Source: Gordius sp. MW1 (Eukaryota; Nematomorpha; Gordioida; Gordea; Gordiidae). Taken from it: 64,000 nt of DNA. Both the position numbers and the translations under genes were made by a program. A model generated the notes under the pieces. That model was not told where the DNA came from. It made no database searches and worked only from the letters and a program-made list of their open reading frames with translations. The DNA lies in NCBI GenBank assembly GCA_964036665.1, contig OZ038533.1, positions 14,603,075 to 14,667,074 of the forward strand. Reading direction: 5' to 3'. Below, in pieces: positions 47,598 through 60,046 of the stretch; positions within the stretch are counted from its first letter, which is position 1, and each line of letters opens with the position of its first letter.

Positions 47598-48925
47598 ATT
47601 CTCGGGTGCAAGGACACCACACCTCCCCCTTTAACGAGAAGAAGACTTAATGTCCTAACGTTCTGATAAAGGTATGGGATTCAGTGTTGTTGAAAACCAT
47701 TTAAAGGTCGAGGCGGCGATTTACCTTATTTCTTAATCAAAGTTCAAATAAATCATAGGTATAACCAACAATATAATTTTTAAAAACTGCTGACATCTAG
47801 CCCATTCATTTAATTTATCGTTCTGCCTTTGCCCTCGGAACTGATTCATGGACAACTGATTTCAATGAAATCCTGCCCTCTGAATTAGTTATAAAATGGG
47901 GTGCTTCACGGCTACAAGACTCAGCGTCCCCGCTCTCTAAAACACCACTGGGCAACAGCTTCAACCAAAATTATAATCAATATATACTAAATTATCATCA
48001 AAAGGCTGTACCGTTTTACTTTTATTTTATACCTATACTTTAACCTGCCATTTTTAAATAATCGTTTCTCTCGCCACCCCTTCCTAATTTTATAGAAACA
48101 TGCACAAACCGCCAATAATAATAATAATAAAAGAAAACGGGGGGTTTGGTTAAATATTGGTTAATAACAATAATCGCCATATCATCATTAATATATGTGA
48201 AAAAAAAGTATACTATCTTACATAATATTTAAGTATTGAATAATTGGTGTGAATATATTTTTCATTTGTTGACACTCAGGTATGCTTCAGTCTGGGTGGG
48301 CATTTGCTTAAGAATTTTTCCCTTTCGTTAGGCGTATTCGTGTCTGATATTTCTTGCACTGAATTAAAGAACGGAATAGTTAAGTGGTTCGGGATTTTTA
48401 TTCGTTTGAAGAATTTAGCCAATATTTTGTCTTAGTTAGTGGTTCGATTGTTTTAGTAAGTGGTTCAATTGCTTTATAATCCGGCGAAGTGGTTCGATTT
48501 CCAACATTTTCGGCGCCAATTTGTAATCCCAGGAATATACGAAGGGATTATTAACGATCTATCGTCTTATTTATAAATTCTAATCTAAAGACGCGACGAA
48601 AAACTATACACGAAAATCAGTTTGGAGATATATTTTAGTTTTCTACCTTTTTCCTTCTTTTATTATTATCGACACGCCAAAAATATAATAATTAAATGGT
48701 AGTTAATTTTCGATAACAATCAAAATATATTGTGTTAACTCATCGTAATCCTAATCTCTATTTGCGATCGCGATGGTAATAAAAAGCGAAGTGGTAACAA
48801 TCTATATTTAGCGTAGTGGTATAAACTGTCATGACTATGCGTAAAGTAAGTTTCTATCGAATGTGGGGGGGGGGGGGGGGGGGGGGTGTTATAAAATATA
48901 AATTCTCGGGTGCAAGGACACCACA
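47595..48925 (-). mobile_element. Small LTR retrotransposon relic, 3' LTR truncated
   Basis: On the minus strand: a 404-bp 5' LTR (48,925-48,522) beginning TGTGGTGTCC and ending GATTACA; two bases; a primer-binding-like TTGGCGCCGAAAATG (48,519-48,505); about 870 bp of interior; a polypurine tract AAAGGGGGAGGTG (47,634-47,622); then the first 27 bp of the 3' LTR (47,621-47,595), where it stops. No gag or pol frame is present, so it was a TRIM-like or heavily deleted element. The interior has several AATCGAACCACT words near the primer site. Confidence 0.7.
48522..48925 (-). repeat. 5' LTR of the relic
   Basis: TG...CA ends; contains a long C run on the minus strand (a G run at 48,864-48,886 on the plus strand). 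Confidence 0.65.
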
Positions 48926-49235
48926 GGTATATTAAGACAATTGTTGACCGCAAATCTTCAAAAATATATTATCGAATATTAGAAAATCTTTGTCATTATA
49001 ATAAGTCAATTTTCAAAAAAAAAAAATTTTAATAGAAAATGTTGATTAAGACATTTGTCACCACTGTGACCGCAAATCTTCCCAAAAATATTTTTTATAA
49101 TAGTAGAACATCTTTCAGTCATATAATAAGTCTATTTTCAAAAAAAATATTAATTTCAATAGAAAATGTTGATTATGACATTTGTCACCACTGTGACCGC
49201 AAAAATTCACAAAAATATTTTGAAGGGTTAAAAAG
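48926..49235. repeat. Tandem units with GACATTTGTCACCACTGTGACC
   Basis: Two or three units of about 130 bp contain GTTGATTATGACATTTGTCA and CTGTGACCGCAAA. They resemble the satellite unit of the foldback element at 41 kb, linking the two arrays. Confidence 0.65.
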
Positions 49236-50330
49236 GGCTTTCCGGCCCCCCCCCCGGGTGAGAAAGAGAGTAAAAAATAAGAAGAGGGACGATTCACCCC
49301 CCCCCCCCCCGGCATCAGAAAGAGGGTAAAAAATAAGGGGGGGGCAAAACACCCCCCATGCCCCCCTCCCGGGTAAGAAAGAGGGTAAAAAATCAGGGGG
49401 GGGGGGCAAAACACCCCCATGCCCCCCCCCCTCTCCCCCACATCAGAAATAGGGTAAAAATTGGGGGGGGGGCAAAGCACCCTCCATGCCCCCCCCCCCC
49501 TCTCCCCCACATCAGAAATAGGGTAAAAAATAGGAGGGGGGGGGGCAAAACACCCCCCATGCCCCCCTCTCCCCCGCATTAAAAAGAGGGTAAAAAATTA
49601 GGGGGGGGGGGGTGAGACAAAACACCCCCCATGCCCCCCTCTCCCCCGCATTAGAAAGAAGATAAAAAATTAGGGGGGGGGAGGGGGCAAAACACCCCCT
49701 GCCCCCCCCCCCCTCTCCCCCACATCGAAAGAGGGTAAAAAATTGGGGGGGGGGCAAAACACCCCCCTCTCCCTCGCATCAAAAAGAGGGTAAAAAATTG
49801 GGGGGGGGGCAAAACACCCTCTATGCCCACATTCTCTCCCTCACATCCGAAATAGGGTAAAAAATAAGGGGGGGAACACCCCCCATGCCCCCCCTCCCCC
49901 GCATTAGAAAGAGGATAAAAAATTAGGGGGGGGGGGGGCAAAACACCCCCTGCCCCCCCCCCTCTCCCTCGCATCAGAAAGAGGATAAAAAATTGGGGGG
50001 GGGGGCAAAACACCCTCTGCCCCCCTCTCCCTCGCATCAGAAAGAGGGTAAAAAATTAGGGGGGGAGGGCAAAACATCCCCTGCCCCCCCCCTCTCCCTC
50101 GCATCAGAAAGAGGGTAAAAATTTAGGGGGGAGGGGGGCAAAACACCCCCCTGCCCCCCCTCTCCCCCACATCAGAAAGAGGGTAAAAAATTGGAGGGGG
50201 CAAAACACCTCCCTGCCCCCTACTCCCTCGCATCAGAAAGAGGGTAAAAAATTAGGGGGGTGGGCAAACACCCCACCTGCCCGCCGGAGAAAGAGGGTAA
50301 AAAATAAGGGGGGGGGGGCAAATCTTCATA
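49236..50330. repeat. G-run/C-run satellite, left copy
   Basis: About 15 units of 55-100 bp: a run of 7-12 G, CAAAACACCCC, a run of C with CTCTCCC, CATCAGAAAGAGGGTAAAAAAT. Proline- and glycine-rich frames through it are by-products. The same unit occurs in the arms of the foldback at 13.4 kb. Confidence 0.9.
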
Positions 50331-51797
50331 AATTTTTTTTCGTAAATAAAACATATTAATTCACTACCTACTAATACATTTATTTTTATTTTCTTAAATT
50401 AAAAGTTCATTACCTAAATCTAAATACATAAATATGATGAACAATATAAACAAATTGATATATTTGCATGCCCAACCCAAAACGACCAAAACCAAACCAA
50501 AAGGTTAATAATATTATCCACCGAAACCCTTTAGCTTTTTAATACACCCAAACCTAAACGCCATAGGTGCCCCAAAAAAAACACCCAAAACGCTTTGGGT
50601 GTTTTTAAAACGCCAGACGCCAAAGCCCTCCCAAGAAAATTCACCTAACACTGAAAAGGTTGGGTGAAAAAAAACGCCAACGCTTGCAGGCAACCAATAG
50701 AAACCCTTGGTTTTTTACAACACTACTATAACGGTACCTGTTAGCTTAAACTACACAATATATCAGCAAAACATGATACAATGAGACTCTATTGCAATAA
50801 AGCTCGGTTGGCTGCCAATGGATATACCTAAAGTTTCTAAGCTGATGTAAGCAGAATTGTAGTTTGCCCAAATAAGTGAAAAGCTGGGCGCGCTAAACAG
50901 ATTTTCAGGGCGGGTTGGGGTTTTGATTGAAGTCCGAAAACGGCCATTTGCCAGAATCGTGATTTTGGACCAAAAAAAGTTTTTAGCACCTTTAATAAAA
51001 AAACAAACCTGTGTCAATTTACAAATCAAATAATTCTTTATGCATGCATTAATTTATTTGACATTATATTTATATAGGCAAAATGTGTAAAGCAAAGCAA
51101 TAAAAAATGTGATGTTAAGTACTTTGCTTTATGTGTTTATATTTTGTATTTAGCCTGTTAATTCTTCCTACATTAAGTTCCTGCATTATTTCCCATTGTA
51201 CAATTATATTTTAATTGCTCATTATATGATCGAGGCATAACGATGAGCACATCACATATAGTATTCGGGAACCCCTCTAAATCCCGAAACGCCAGAATCC
51301 CGAAACTACGATTTGGCCACGACTACGATTTCAAATTTCCATATGTACGATTTCAAAATTCCATATTTCTGTTTTTTTATTCAATATTAAACTTTTAAGG
51401 TTTATTATAAATTATAAGATGGTTCAACATGAAGTTTATGCTTGGTATATTGGACTCAATTCAAAAAGTAAAGAAACTTCATGATAAATGTTAATATATA
51501 GAACTGTTTCTGTTTTTTTATTCAATATTAAACTTTTAAGGTTTATAGTAAATTATAAGATGGTTCAACATCAAGTTTATGCTTGGTATATTGGACTCAA
51601 TCCAAAAAGTAAAGACACTTCATGATAAATGTTAATATATAGAACTTTATATGATTCCAATCAATCCAAAAAATAAAGAAACTTCATGATAAATGTTAAT
51701 ATATAGAACTTTACATGATTTTAATCAATCCAAAAAATAAAGAAACTTCATGACAAATGTTGTTAATATATAGAAATTTATATAATTCAAATGAAAT
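49643..51797 (-). repeat. Inverted copy of 61.64-64.0 kb (left arm)
   Basis: Reverse complement of the sequence from about 61,645 to 64,000; paired positions add to 113,643 over most of the arm (50,763 with 62,880). It lacks one ~160-bp tail unit present on the right and differs in G-run lengths. The right arm runs off the window, so the full arm is longer. Confidence 0.9.
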
Positions 51798-53141
51798 CTA
51801 TCCAAGCAGACATGAAGGGGGCGGGAGTGGAGGAAAAAGAGAGGAGAGAGTAGGTGAAGAAAGAGAGATATGTGCTAGTAAACATCGCGTAAGCAGTATG
51901 AACTCTAATGTACTCCGTTTACCAGACATCGAGGGACGAATTTTGATAAGGAGAAGGGGTTACGCAAAAGCGTATGAATTTGAGTATAAAGGGGATATAA
52001 ATAGAAGGACCTATAGATGAAACTTTAATCTACATGAATATATTACTATTTTTCGCTAAACATTTAAAATGCCGTGGCAATTTAGCCTCAAAAAGGCTTA
52101 AAAAGTGCATTTTTGGCACTTTCAACTCCGTATATCTAAAAAACTGCTAATTGTAGAAAAAAACTAAAAACCTATTATTATTTTTCAGGGCAAAATTTTC
52201 TATCGAATCTATTGGTCGGATTGGGGGATGTTTTTTTTGTAGACCTGTGTAATTACTTTAAAATTATCGTCTAGGTTATTATTTGTGGTGCCCTATCAAC
52301 TCGCCGAAAACCATCTCGCCGAATTTAATGTACCCCGGTTAAAAAAGGTCCCCGACGTGAGGTAGGGTTACTAAACGATTGTATTTTTCGAGGGGGGACC
52401 TTTTTTAACCGGGGACATTAAATTAGGCGAGATGGTTTTCGGCAAGTTGACGGGCCATCATTATTTATTTGGGACCGGGTCAAAATAGCAGAAAAAAAAC
52501 AGCAGAATTGGTCAGAACTGGTCAGATCAAGATTGGTCAGGAGGGTTAAGGTTCGGGTTAGTGTTTTAGGTCAGCGTTTTAGGTTAGGGTCAGGGTTAGG
52601 ATTAGATGCACATCAAATTCCCTCGCCATTTGAGATTTAATTCTAATATATTGATTATCTAAAATCTTGTTCTGACCAGTTCTGACCAATTCTGCTGTTT
52701 TTTTTTCTGCTATTTTGACCCCGATTCATTTATTTGTCTATGGAAAGAAAGCGGCCTAGGCTATGTATTCTCGATTTTGAGTGATAAATAACAAAACGTA
52801 AAACGCATTTCTTAAACGTTCCATTGCATCTAATCCTAACCCTAACCCTAATCTAAAACGCTGACCTAAAACCCTAACCCCAAACCTTAACCCAGTCCCT
52901 TAAAGATAATTTTGACTTGAAAGGATTATTTTTAAACAATAACACACAAATTTGAACGCGATGATTGCGCTCGGGAATGGAACGTTTAAGAAATGAGTTT
53001 TACGTTTTGTTATTTATCACTTAAAATCGAGAATACATAGCCTGGTTCATGGAAAGCAATATTCGACGAGAAAGTAAAAACCTTTTTAACAAATTTTGAT
53101 TTTTAGATGGAACAAGAATTATTTATTAAAATGCAGTTTAA

Positions 53142-53487
53142 TATATCAAGAAATTTATTCAAATTTGTGAAAGGGTAAAAGTCGCACACTTTATTAATAT
53201 AGCTGTTAGGTTAGAAAAAAATGGTAGTAATATGCAGCAAGAAATTGATGATATACATAAAAGCCTTGATAGTTTTAAAAACAAGATTGACAATTTTCCA
53301 GCCATTGATAATAAAATAACTGATATACAGAAGAAAGTATAGTAGACAAAATGAGACATATATTTATTAGTGTGATGAACTTACAAATCAAATAAATGAA
53401 AAAAAGTCAACACTCGTATCTCTAGGCAACCTTTTAAATTGTGAGCTGGTCAATGCTGACAAAAAATTGCAGGAAGTGCAAAACTAA
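53142..53487 (+). pseudogene. Coiled-coil coding fragment, second copy
   Basis: Same sequence as 38,732-39,077, including the 34-nt gap between the two coding blocks. Confidence 0.4.
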
Positions 53488-54704
53488 TATGTTTGTTTGC
53501 ATATGGTTAATATGTTTGGACTAAATCAAAGTAATTTTGTGATTAAATGCATAAGTTGCAATCACTTTCTCACCATGGCTCTATTATTTTGCTTTTGTAA
53601 TATTTAACAATTTGTGACATTCTAAATTACAGGTGATTGGAATTTTTTTAATATAACAAATACCTATAAATATAATATATTTTTAAATCTATTTTGATCT
53701 TATAGTTGGAAGCAAGATGTGTTCTGCAAGAGGCTCAAGACTTTTTTTAAAAATATGTTTTTTACTATGAAACATTATAATGAATTTAATACAAAATATT
53801 AGCTACCCCATATAAATTAATAGAAATAGATGTGTTTTATTTTTCCACTATTTTAATAACAGTCCATATTATAGGGGTGTGAGATTCATTAAATTTTTTC
53901 AATTTATCTTATTTTTATTTATGAGTTGCTTTGTACAAATAATGAATCAACATGTGTCAAACTTAGCCTTAGTTTTGAAGCTAACAATATGGTCAGTTAC
54001 AAGCATAATATTCTATTTACCCTTATTAAAGTTTCTAAATTAAAAGATGGTTAATTATTATTCTGAACTTCAAATGATTAGAAGTACATTTAATTTATAA
54101 ATGATTAGGAATTAAGTAGATAAATGACCAAATATGAAATAAGATTTTAAAACTTACAAAATCTCCATCAGTTTTTGTGGTCATTATGAACCCTGACATC
54201 TTTTATCATAAAACAAAGTAATGAGAGTAATTCTCTGAATTTTTGATACCTCAACAAACATTACCTTACAACAACTTTGCTAATTGTGTCCCAATCAATT
54301 GTTTTAGAATTTTAACACCTAGGTAGACTGATTGAACAAAGAATTTTTTAAAATCATATTTTAAAACACTTTCCAATGCTGTTGCAAAAGAGGATAATTT
54401 AATATCTTAATTTTGAAAATTAAATGCTCTTCAAAACAAGATTTATTACACATTATTTTGAGGTAAATAATTTTCTTGTTTATTTTTTAAATAATGGACT
54501 TTAAAAGTGCTTGTTACATATAAATGTATGTTATACAACTTTAGGCTCTTGTCTGAGAATTATTTAAATATGGTGCTAATAATAGGAAAAAGTATTGTTC
54601 TGTAATTGTAGAAAGGCTCATTTTATTAAATATTTATAAATAAGAATAGACTTTCATGATATTTACAAGCTTGTATCTAGAAGACCTGGTTTTATAAACG
54701 TAGT

Positions 54705-57700
54705 GTTGTTAAATTGCTAACTTTAGCAATGCTAACTATGTGCTATGCTCGAGCACAAACACTAGCTGGGTAATATGCTAACACAATGAGTGCTAAGCTA
54801 ACTGTTCGGTGCAATAGTTTTAACAGTAGCACGTAAAAATGCTCGAGAGGTTAGTCGATAGCAGCCAAATCTGTTAAAATATTTAGCAGGAGCTCGAGCA
54901 GTAAATTTAAGCAGATAGTAGATTGAATTGCTTTTGTTAAACTATTTTAGTTACTTACAATATTTGCTCATGGTATATTATAAAGTTATTATATTATAGT
55001 TTTATAAGAAATTAAGCATGTTGAGCATAAATGATGGATTGCACAATAATAAGATGAGATTGTATATTTGATTTTTTACTTGACATGTTATTATATACAT
55101 TTTGAGTTTTTAGGTATAAATATTTTGTACAGGTGGTTAAATAAATATATATGGGGTAAATGTCATAATCTATGTTTATGATGCGATTTAAATTTTTTTT
55201 TCAAATTTTGACACACTAAGAGTTTAAAAAATGTTTTTCAACTTTGAAATTAAGATTCTTGAAAGTTTAGCGGTCGCTCAGGTGACAAATGTCATAATCT
55301 ACATTTAAGATGCGATTTACATTTTTTTTTCAAATTGTGACTCACTAAGAGCTTAAAAAATGTTTTTCACCTTTGAAATTAAGATTTTTAAAAGTTTAGC
55401 GGTCGCCCAGGTGACAAATGTCATAATCTATGTTTATGATGCGATTTAAATTTTTTTTTCAAATTGTGACTCACTAAGAACTTAAAAAATGTTTTTCACC
55501 TTTGAAATTAAGATTTTTGAAAGTTTAGCGGTCGCTCAGGTGACAAATGTCATAATCTATGTTTATTATGGGATTTAATTTTTTTTTTAAATTGTGACTC
55601 ACTAAGAGCTTAAAAAATGTTTTTCACCTTTGAAATTAAGATTTTTGAAAGTTTAGCGGTCGCTCAGGTGACAAATGTCATAATCTACATTTATGATGGG
55701 ATTTAAATTTTTTTTTAAATTGTGACTCACCAAGCGCTTAAAAAATGTTTTTCAACTTTGTAATTAAGATTTTTGAAAGTTTAGCGGTCGCCCAGGTGAC
55801 AAATGTCATAATCTACATTTATGATGCGATTTAAATTTTTTTTTAAAATTGTGACTCACTGAGAGCTTAAAAAATGTTTTTCACCTTTGAAATTAAGATT
55901 TTTAAAAGTTTAGCGGTCGCTCAGGTGACAAATGTCATAATCTACATTTATGATGGGATTTAAATTTTTTTTTCAAATTGTGACTCACCAAGCGCTTAAA
56001 AAATGTTTTTCACATTTGAAATTAAGATTTTTGAAAGTTTAGCGGTCGCCCAGGTGACAAATGTCATAATCTATGTTTATGATGCGATTTAAATTGTGAG
56101 TCACTGAGAGCTCAAAAATGTTTTTCACCTTTAAAATTGAGATTTTAACAGTTTGCCGCAGGGGTTTGTCCCAACCCCTGAACCCGCCGGGTAAAACCCG
56201 ATGTTTTACGGAACCCGAACCCATTTTAAAAATACCCTTAAAACCCGAACCCGATGAATACAAAATTTTCGCCATCTATAAGTAAAAATTTTAAATCGCA
56301 CCTGAGCCACCGCTAAACTTTAAAAAATCTTAATTTCAAAGGTGAAAAACATTTTTTAAGCTCCTAGTGAGTCACAATTTGAAAAAAAAATTTAAATCGC
56401 ATAATAAACATAGATTATGACATTTGTCACCTGGGCGACCGCTAAATTTTCAAAAATCTTAATTTCAAAGTTGAAAAACATTTTTTAAGCTCTCAGTGAG
56501 TCACAATTTGAAAAAAAATTTAAATTGCATCATAAATGTAGATTATGACATTTGTCACCTGGGCGACCGCTAAACTTTCAAAAATCTTAATTACAAAGTT
56601 GAAAAACATTTTTTAAGCTCTCAGAGAGTCACAATTTGGAAAAAAAATTTAAATCGCATCATAAATGTAGATTATGACATTTGTCACCTGGGCGACCGCT
56701 AAACTTTCAAAAATCTTAATTTCAAAGGTGAAAAACATTTTTTAAGCTCTTAGTGAGTCACAATTTAAAAAAAAAATTAAATCCCATAATAAACATAGAT
56801 TATGACATTTGTCACCTGACCTGAGCGACCGCTAAACTTTCAAAAATCTTAATTTCAAAGGTGAAAAACATTTTTTAAGTTCTTAGTGAGTCACAATTTC
56901 AAAAAAAAATTTAAATCGCATCATAAACATAGATTATGACATTTGTCACCTGGGCGACCGCTACACTTTTAAAAATCTTAATTTCAAAGGTGAAAAACAT
57001 TTTTTAAGTTCTTAGTGAGTCACAATTTGAAAAAAAAATTTAAATCGCATCATAAATGTAGATTATGACATTTGTCACCTGGGCGACCGCTAAACTTTCA
57101 AAAATCTTAATTACAAAGTTGAAAAACATTTTATATGCTCTTAGTGAGTCACAATTTGAAAAAAAAAATTTAAATCGCATCATAAACATAGATTATGACA
57201 TTTTTCACCTGGGCGACCGCTAAACTTTTAAAAATCTTAATTTTAAAGGTGAAAAACATTTTTTAAACTCTCAGTGAGTCACAATTTAAAAAAAAAATTT
57301 AAATCGCATCATAAATGTAGATTACGACATTTGTCACCTGGGCGACCGCTAAACTTTCAAAAATCTTAATTTCAAAGTTGAAAAACATTGGCCTAGGCTA
57401 TGTATTCTCGATTCAGAGTGATAAATAACAAAACGTAAAACGCATTTCTTAAACGTTCCATTCCCGAGCGCAATCATCGCGTTCGTTAATTTGTGTGTTA
57501 TTGTTTACAAATTTTTTAAATTCGCCATTTTTGCTTGTTCTAATCCATATGGTAACAACAACATTTTGTGGCAATATAAAGGTATGATAAATAGATATAT
57601 TAACTATTTTCCTAGATAAATAATTTTGAATTTTTAATCTTTTCAAACAAGATTTGTTCATTAATTTAACATTTTGTGGCAATAAAAAGGTATGATAAAT

Positions 57701-59741
57701 AGGTATATTAACTATTTTCCTAGATAAATAATTTTGAATTATTTTCTTAGATCAGTTGCAAAAGAGGTGGGAAAAATACATCAACCATTCAAAGGTTCAA
57801 CATATTTGTCTCATTTACTAAAACATCAATCAATAGTTGATTCAAATACATCAACCATTCAAATGTTCAACATATTTGTCTCATTTAATAAAACATCAAT
57901 AAATAGTTGATTAACCATTGTATTTAAGAATTTATAACATATATCTAATAGGTTTTTTTAATGAGGTTGGAAACCTTATTTGTTATCCGTGTAATACAAT
58001 AAACCTTGTGTTGTTGCTTATATTATTGTTGTTAGTGTTTCAACATATTAATACTATTTGTGAGTCAGGGAGAGTTACAATTATTAATTGCTATGCAATT
58101 TATATTGATAAGAATGACCATTTAAGTATTTTATCAAATTTATAATATGATTTTCATTAGAAATCATTAGTATAACAATTTACAATTTTGCATACATATT
58201 CTGACAAATCCTTAAATATTAGTTTGTAAAAATCTGAATACATTTATACATATTTCATTAAGAGTCACATAATATAAGTGCTGTTTTCTTATTTTAAGAG
58301 TTAATTGGTAGTATTAGAATTCCTGTATGTTCTAAAAGTGCAAAAGCTTTGTGCATATGGTTACCAACAATTTATTAATTCTATTTTCAAAACTTATTTT
58401 TTAAATGTTATAATCTAAAAGTTACTCAAGATAGTTACCAACAATCTTCTATTTCATTTTTTATAAAAGGCACATATAAAAATGTCGAAAGCATTTTCAA
58501 TATTTCTTACCTGATGTCATAACCTAAAAGTTACTCAAGATAGTTACCAACAATCTTCTATTTCATTTTTTATAAAATGCACGTATAAAAATGTCAAAAG
58601 CATTTTCAAATCTAATTTTTTATAACATGCTATCTTAAAAAATACAGTTTATTTAAATTTGAGCCAAATTCAGCAAACCTTTTAGGAAATTTATTGAATC
58701 TCTAAAAAAACAACACTCAAATATGTCAGCTGCAGTTTATTATTTTTAAACAATAAGAAACAATGGTGAATCAACTATTGATTGATGTTTTAGTAAATAA
58801 GACAAATATGTTGAACATTTGAATGGTTGATGTATTTTTCCCACCTCTTTTGCAACTGATCTAAGAAAATAATTAAAAATTATTTATCTAGGAAAATAGT
58901 TAATATATCAATTTATCATACCTTTTTATTGCCACAAAATGTTGAATAAATGAACAAATCTTGTTTAAAAAGATTAAAAATTCAAAATTATTTATCTAGG
59001 AAAATAGTTAATATATCTATTTATCATACCTTTCTTTTCCCACAAAATGTTGTTGTTACCATATGAATTAGAACAAGCAAAAATGACGAATTTAAAAAAA
59101 TGTAAACAATAACACACAAATTAACGAACGCGATGATTGCGCTCGGGAATGGAACGTTTAAGAAATGCGTTTTACGTTTTGTTATTTATCACTCTGAATC
59201 GAGAATATATAGCCTAGGCCAAAAACATTTTTTAAGCTCCTAGTGAGTCACAATTTGAAAAAAATTTAAATCTCATCATAAACATAGATTATGACATTTA
59301 CCTCATATATATTTATTTAACCACCTGTACAAAATATTTATACCTAAAAACAAAATGTATATAATTGCATGTCAGGCAAAAAATCAAATATACAATCTCA
59401 TCTTATTATTGTGCAATCCATCATTTTATGCTCAACATGCTTAATTTCTTATAAAACTATAATATAATAACTTTATAATATACCATGAGCAAATATTGTA
59501 AGTAACTAAAATAGTTTAACTAAAGCAATTCAATCTACTATCTGCTCGAATTTACTGCTCGAGCTCCTGCTAAATATTTTAACAGATTTGGCTGCTATCG
59601 ACTAACCTCTCGAGCATTTTTACGTGCTACTGTTAAAACTATTGCACCGAACAGTTAGCTTAGCACTCATTGTGTTAGCATATTACCCAGCTAGTGTTCG
59701 TGCTCGAGTTTTTAGTTGAAGCTGCTTAGCAATTTAACAAC
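54705..59741. mobile_element. Giant foldback element, second copy
   Basis: Copy of 40,295-45,331 with the same satellite halves (55,160-57,380) and the same nested Mutator-like insertion. Confidence 0.78.
57390..59220. mobile_element. Mutator-like element, second copy
   Basis: Copy of 42,980-44,810 with the same AAAAACATT flanks. The shared insertion shows that the block was duplicated after this element inserted. Confidence 0.85.
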
Positions 59742-60046
59742 TATATATAAACCTTAACCTAAGTCTTTAGGTTAGGTCGTGAGAAAACCCCCAGGTTATC
59801 AAACAACCTAAACCTACCTTAAGGTTAGGTTTGATATTTATAACGACCTCAAGGTTTTTTAAGCAACTAACCTTAAAACCTCAGGTCCGAGGTTAGGTCA
59901 CCTCGAGGTTTCGACACGTATGCTTAATTTATTATATCTTACTATTACGACTAAATCATAGTCGCTAATAAAAAAAATTTATTAAGTATACTAGCTGACC
60001 CGGCAAACGTTGTTTTGTTATATACATTATTTCTAGAGAATACTAT

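Noticed and set aside
49115..50104. Long glycine/proline-rich open frames on both strands, including 154 and 128 codons
   Set aside because: They follow the G/C-run satellite unit, appear in several frames at once and change frame with run length; there is no start context or domain.
50763..51029. 88-codon frame (also inverted at 62,614-62,880)
   Set aside because: Conserved only because the DNA is an inverted copy; no recognised domain or splice context.
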